From Lepidostoma basale (Eukaryota > Arthropoda > Insecta > Trichoptera > Lepidostomatidae): DNA of 64,000 nt. Of this stretch, positions 61,955-64,000 are shown in pieces (within the stretch, counting starts at the first letter, position 1; every line of letters begins with the position of its first letter). The notes under the pieces are model-generated. The model was not told the DNA's origin and searched no databases. It worked only from the letters and a program-made list of their open reading frames with translations. The stretch is from NCBI GenBank assembly GCA_022606425.2, contig JAHDVF020001304.1, positions 124,001-188,000 of the forward strand. The letters are read 5' to 3'. Position numbers and translations under genes: made by a program.

Positions 61955-62310
61955 GGTAAACCTCTCTAGCTTCCTCTACATTCATACAACGAGTCATACA
62001 CGCACCTCGATTCCTCCGACTTCTAACATGACCAACCTTTAAAATTTGATTAATTTGGTCATGCCATGTTTTCCTCGGTCTGCCTCGACTCCGTACCCCA
62101 TTAAAATCATTAGCGTATACTTTCTTAACCATTCTTTCTCCATCCATGCGTTCCATATGTCTGAACCAACGCAGCGATCCTTTCATAATACCTTCTTCCG
62201 CTCTACATTCCTTTCTTATATCAGCATTTAAGATTCTGTCGTATATCGTTCTACCACACATACATCTTAGGGACCTCATCTCTACCGCATTTATTCCGCT
62301 CTCATTCTTT
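61955..62310 (-). mobile_element. LINE-B 3' fragment, minus strand
   Basis: Minus strand frame 62279-61875 reads MRSLRCMCGRTIYDRILNAD, IRKECRAEEGIM, GSLRWFRHMERMDGERMVKK, VYANDFNGVRSRGRPRKTWH, DQINQILKVGHVRSRRNRGA, CMTRCMNVEEAREVYQ. A 16-bp loss removes NKIMK-type residues. 3' end truncated. Confidence 0.92.
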
Positions 62311-63140
62311 TTTTATTTTATTTACGAGTAGGTACATTGATTTCCAATATAATAACTTTAATTTTGTAATATAATACATATTTATTTAATTACTTAAAAA
62401 ATGTACGTTTGATGTCTTGATACGAAAATATTGTTGTTATTACGTATGTTTGTAAATCAGTAATAAATTTGATTATTTGTACACAAATAATCCTCATATA
62501 TACAGAGCTTTGAATACTCGAATGGACGTAAATATAGAGGGGAAAAAATGAATACAGAAGTGTTGTTATAACGTAAGTGTGCATTTACGTATGAGTTTGT
62601 ATTTCCTTGTCAGTTTTCAGGTTTCAAAATAAACACAACAACCATAAAAATGTGGGTCAATATTTACGGAACTGTTTTTCGCTTCGCTCGATCAACATCT
62701 GTTATATTTTTACTTTCATTAGCGCTTCGGCCGAGCACCTCTTCGGAAGTGTTGAACTATTGATGGGAGTATTTCAGTTTCGAAGTTACACCGGCCACTT
62801 TATTGCCCGCGGTCATATCTACATATATTCTGTCAATGTTACTAATAATACGCACTCAACTGCCCAACTATTTGACGAAACGGCTAGCTAAGATATTTAT
62901 ATAACACTATGTAAATTCACTTTTTAGGCTCTTAACATTTTAAATGTCAAATAAAACGGTAATAAGCGTCAGATTTAAGTGGGTTTTATTTTCGTTTCCT
63001 TAAAGTATATTAATATTACACATGATACTTACATAATATTATTCAAAATACGTGATTTCAAATCTTTCGTTGCGCGGAATTCGGGTTTTGAAAACCATAA
63101 CATTGAAGGTCAAAGGATTTCGTTTTACGATCTAAAGTCA
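62311..63140. other. No gene seen
   Basis: AT-rich; the 94-codon ORF at 62607-62891 is unrecognised. Confidence 0.4.
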
Positions 63141-63149
63141 TCAATCGGA

Positions 63150-63430
63150 GCTGCTATCTCTTCTTCTTCTTTTTTATCATGGCATCTTCCCGTTACTCGA
63201 GGTCGGCTTTTTTATACATTTGGGCCCATGTATTGTTGTCGCTAGTAGCGAAACACCCAGGGACCCAAACAGCAAACAGCTTCGGTAGGCATCTTCTTCA
63301 AGTTCTAGTGTCTTCATTTCCATGCACATTCGTCAGTCTCGTGGTTCAGGGTCTACTTCTCCCCCTTTTTTTACTTTCTATGAAAAAATGTTTTTTCACG
63401 ACACGTTCGCGGGGTCTCTTCATTACGTGA
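63150..63430 (-). repeat. Possible LINE tail fragment
   Basis: Begins with a TTC run followed by a GC-richer stretch (CATTTGGGCCCATG, CAAACAGCTTCGG, CACGTAATGAAGAGACC antisense), the pattern of other LINE 3' ends here. No diagnostic peptide recovered. Confidence 0.3.
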
Positions 63431-63760
63431 CCCTACCATCGGAGCCTTGATTATTTTAGCTTTGAGGACGTTTTTCATTGGAGCTGTTATTTTTTTTACG
63501 GAGTTTATAGCGAACGCATTTTGTTATACCTATTCAATTGTATATTATGTTTCATTCACACCGAATTAAAAAAAAATACTTATAAAATTTAATGTTTATT
63601 ACTCAAAATATGAAATTATTTGGTTATTTACAAATATTCTGTTATACAGGACAAAATAAAAATACTCCAAATATGCCAAATTAATCAATTTCTGTACGCC
63701 AAAAGCTGAAACGTCTATTTTAATTAATTGTGCATGTAGCTTGAAGACAAACTGCTCAGC
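63431..63760. other. AT-rich, no gene seen
   Basis: Nothing recognised. Confidence 0.4.
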
Positions 63761-63764
63761 GATG

Positions 63765-63965
63765 AAATGGAAGGTGATGGAAGCGGAGCAGCGACCCAGA
63801 AGATGTGGTAGGCCCAAGTTGACGTGTTAGGGACACATTCAAAGGAGTCTCAAAAGGGACCGGATCCCACCAGACGCCACCCAGGACAGAAAGTCCCTGA
63901 GACACCTGCAAGAAGAACCGACTCCAAATAAATGAGACAAGGTTAGGAAGAAGAAGATGTATGTA
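63765..63965 (+). mobile_element. LINE tail fragment, plus strand
   Basis: Plus strand reads RRPRRCGRPKLTC, GHIQRSLKRDRIPPDATQDR, KSLRHLQEEPTP, corresponding to the RPRGRPKLRW...D-x-x-K-D-L-x...A-x-D-R motif of LINE C-termini. Ends with a GAAGAAGAAG run. Confidence 0.65.
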
Positions 63966-64000
63966 ACGGTTTTTATACCTCCCATTGGGAGATCTAGTAT

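Overview
This is eukaryotic, AT-rich nuclear DNA from an insect, probably a lepidopteran (moderate confidence). The evidence is short genes with introns, a mariner element, tRNA-derived SINEs, insect-type non-LTR retrotransposon tails, and an interstitial run of the insect telomere repeat TTAGG. No operons, CRISPR arrays, rRNA genes or ordinary tRNA genes were seen.

Host genes are sparse. The only convincing one is a two-exon gene on the minus strand (21803-20506, 363 residues) with a cysteine-bearing N-terminal domain like those found in transposase-related insect proteins, and a proline-rich C-terminus. Weaker candidates are a 46-nt exon end at the left edge of the window, a tiny first exon encoding MSEVKK at 31073-31090 downstream of a GC-rich block, and GC-rich promoter-like islands at 15080-15390 and 19880-20290. 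The rest is intergenic or intronic and is mostly mobile DNA.

Mobile DNA by class. (1) A near-intact mariner (9475-10759) with perfect TIRs, a TA duplication and a D,D34D transposase cut short by one late stop codon. A second mariner-like element (716-2378) is decayed. (2) A decayed hAT (12320-14273) with an 8-bp target duplication, sitting inside a GAGACATAGAGAT-like minisatellite. Two hAT-type MITEs (48955-49226, 60213-60673) lie in the head of a SINE. A TTAA-flanked MITE lies at 53496-54378. (3) A nearly complete Jockey-like LINE (about 41668-46305, minus), with zinc-knuckle ORF1 and endonuclease/RT ORF2. (4) About thirty LINE fragments. The family labels are local: LINE-A (tail with MFRIPWTDRV), LINE-B (RGRPRKTW...TRCMNVEEAREV), LINE-C (AMERAMLG...GEAYVQQW), LINE-D (TTEMKTLRAIAGKT), LINE-E (GRRRVGRLGLRWENEVRKD) and LINE-F (AWNNLPSHLR). 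(5) Two tRNA-derived SINE families (SINE-1 and SINE-2).

The most striking content is a set of short, mostly palindromic repeats whose centres look like hammerhead self-cleaving ribozymes, on one or both strands. At least seven sequence families (RZ1 to RZ7, local names) share one architecture: a core close to CUGANGA, one extra base, a stem II with a different but complementary sequence in each family, GAAAC, usually two bases, then GUC or GUU. A complementary stem I is visible in the best copies (23537-23580, 38495-38541, 57041-57080, 2464-2506). Penelope-like elements and retrozymes are known to carry hammerheads, but no Penelope-type ORF is present here. One palindrome at 59675-59952 has a filled and an empty site within this window, with a 13-bp target duplication, so the family was mobile.

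All coordinates of decayed repeats are approximate to about 10 bases. Everything was read by eye, with no alignment or folding program.
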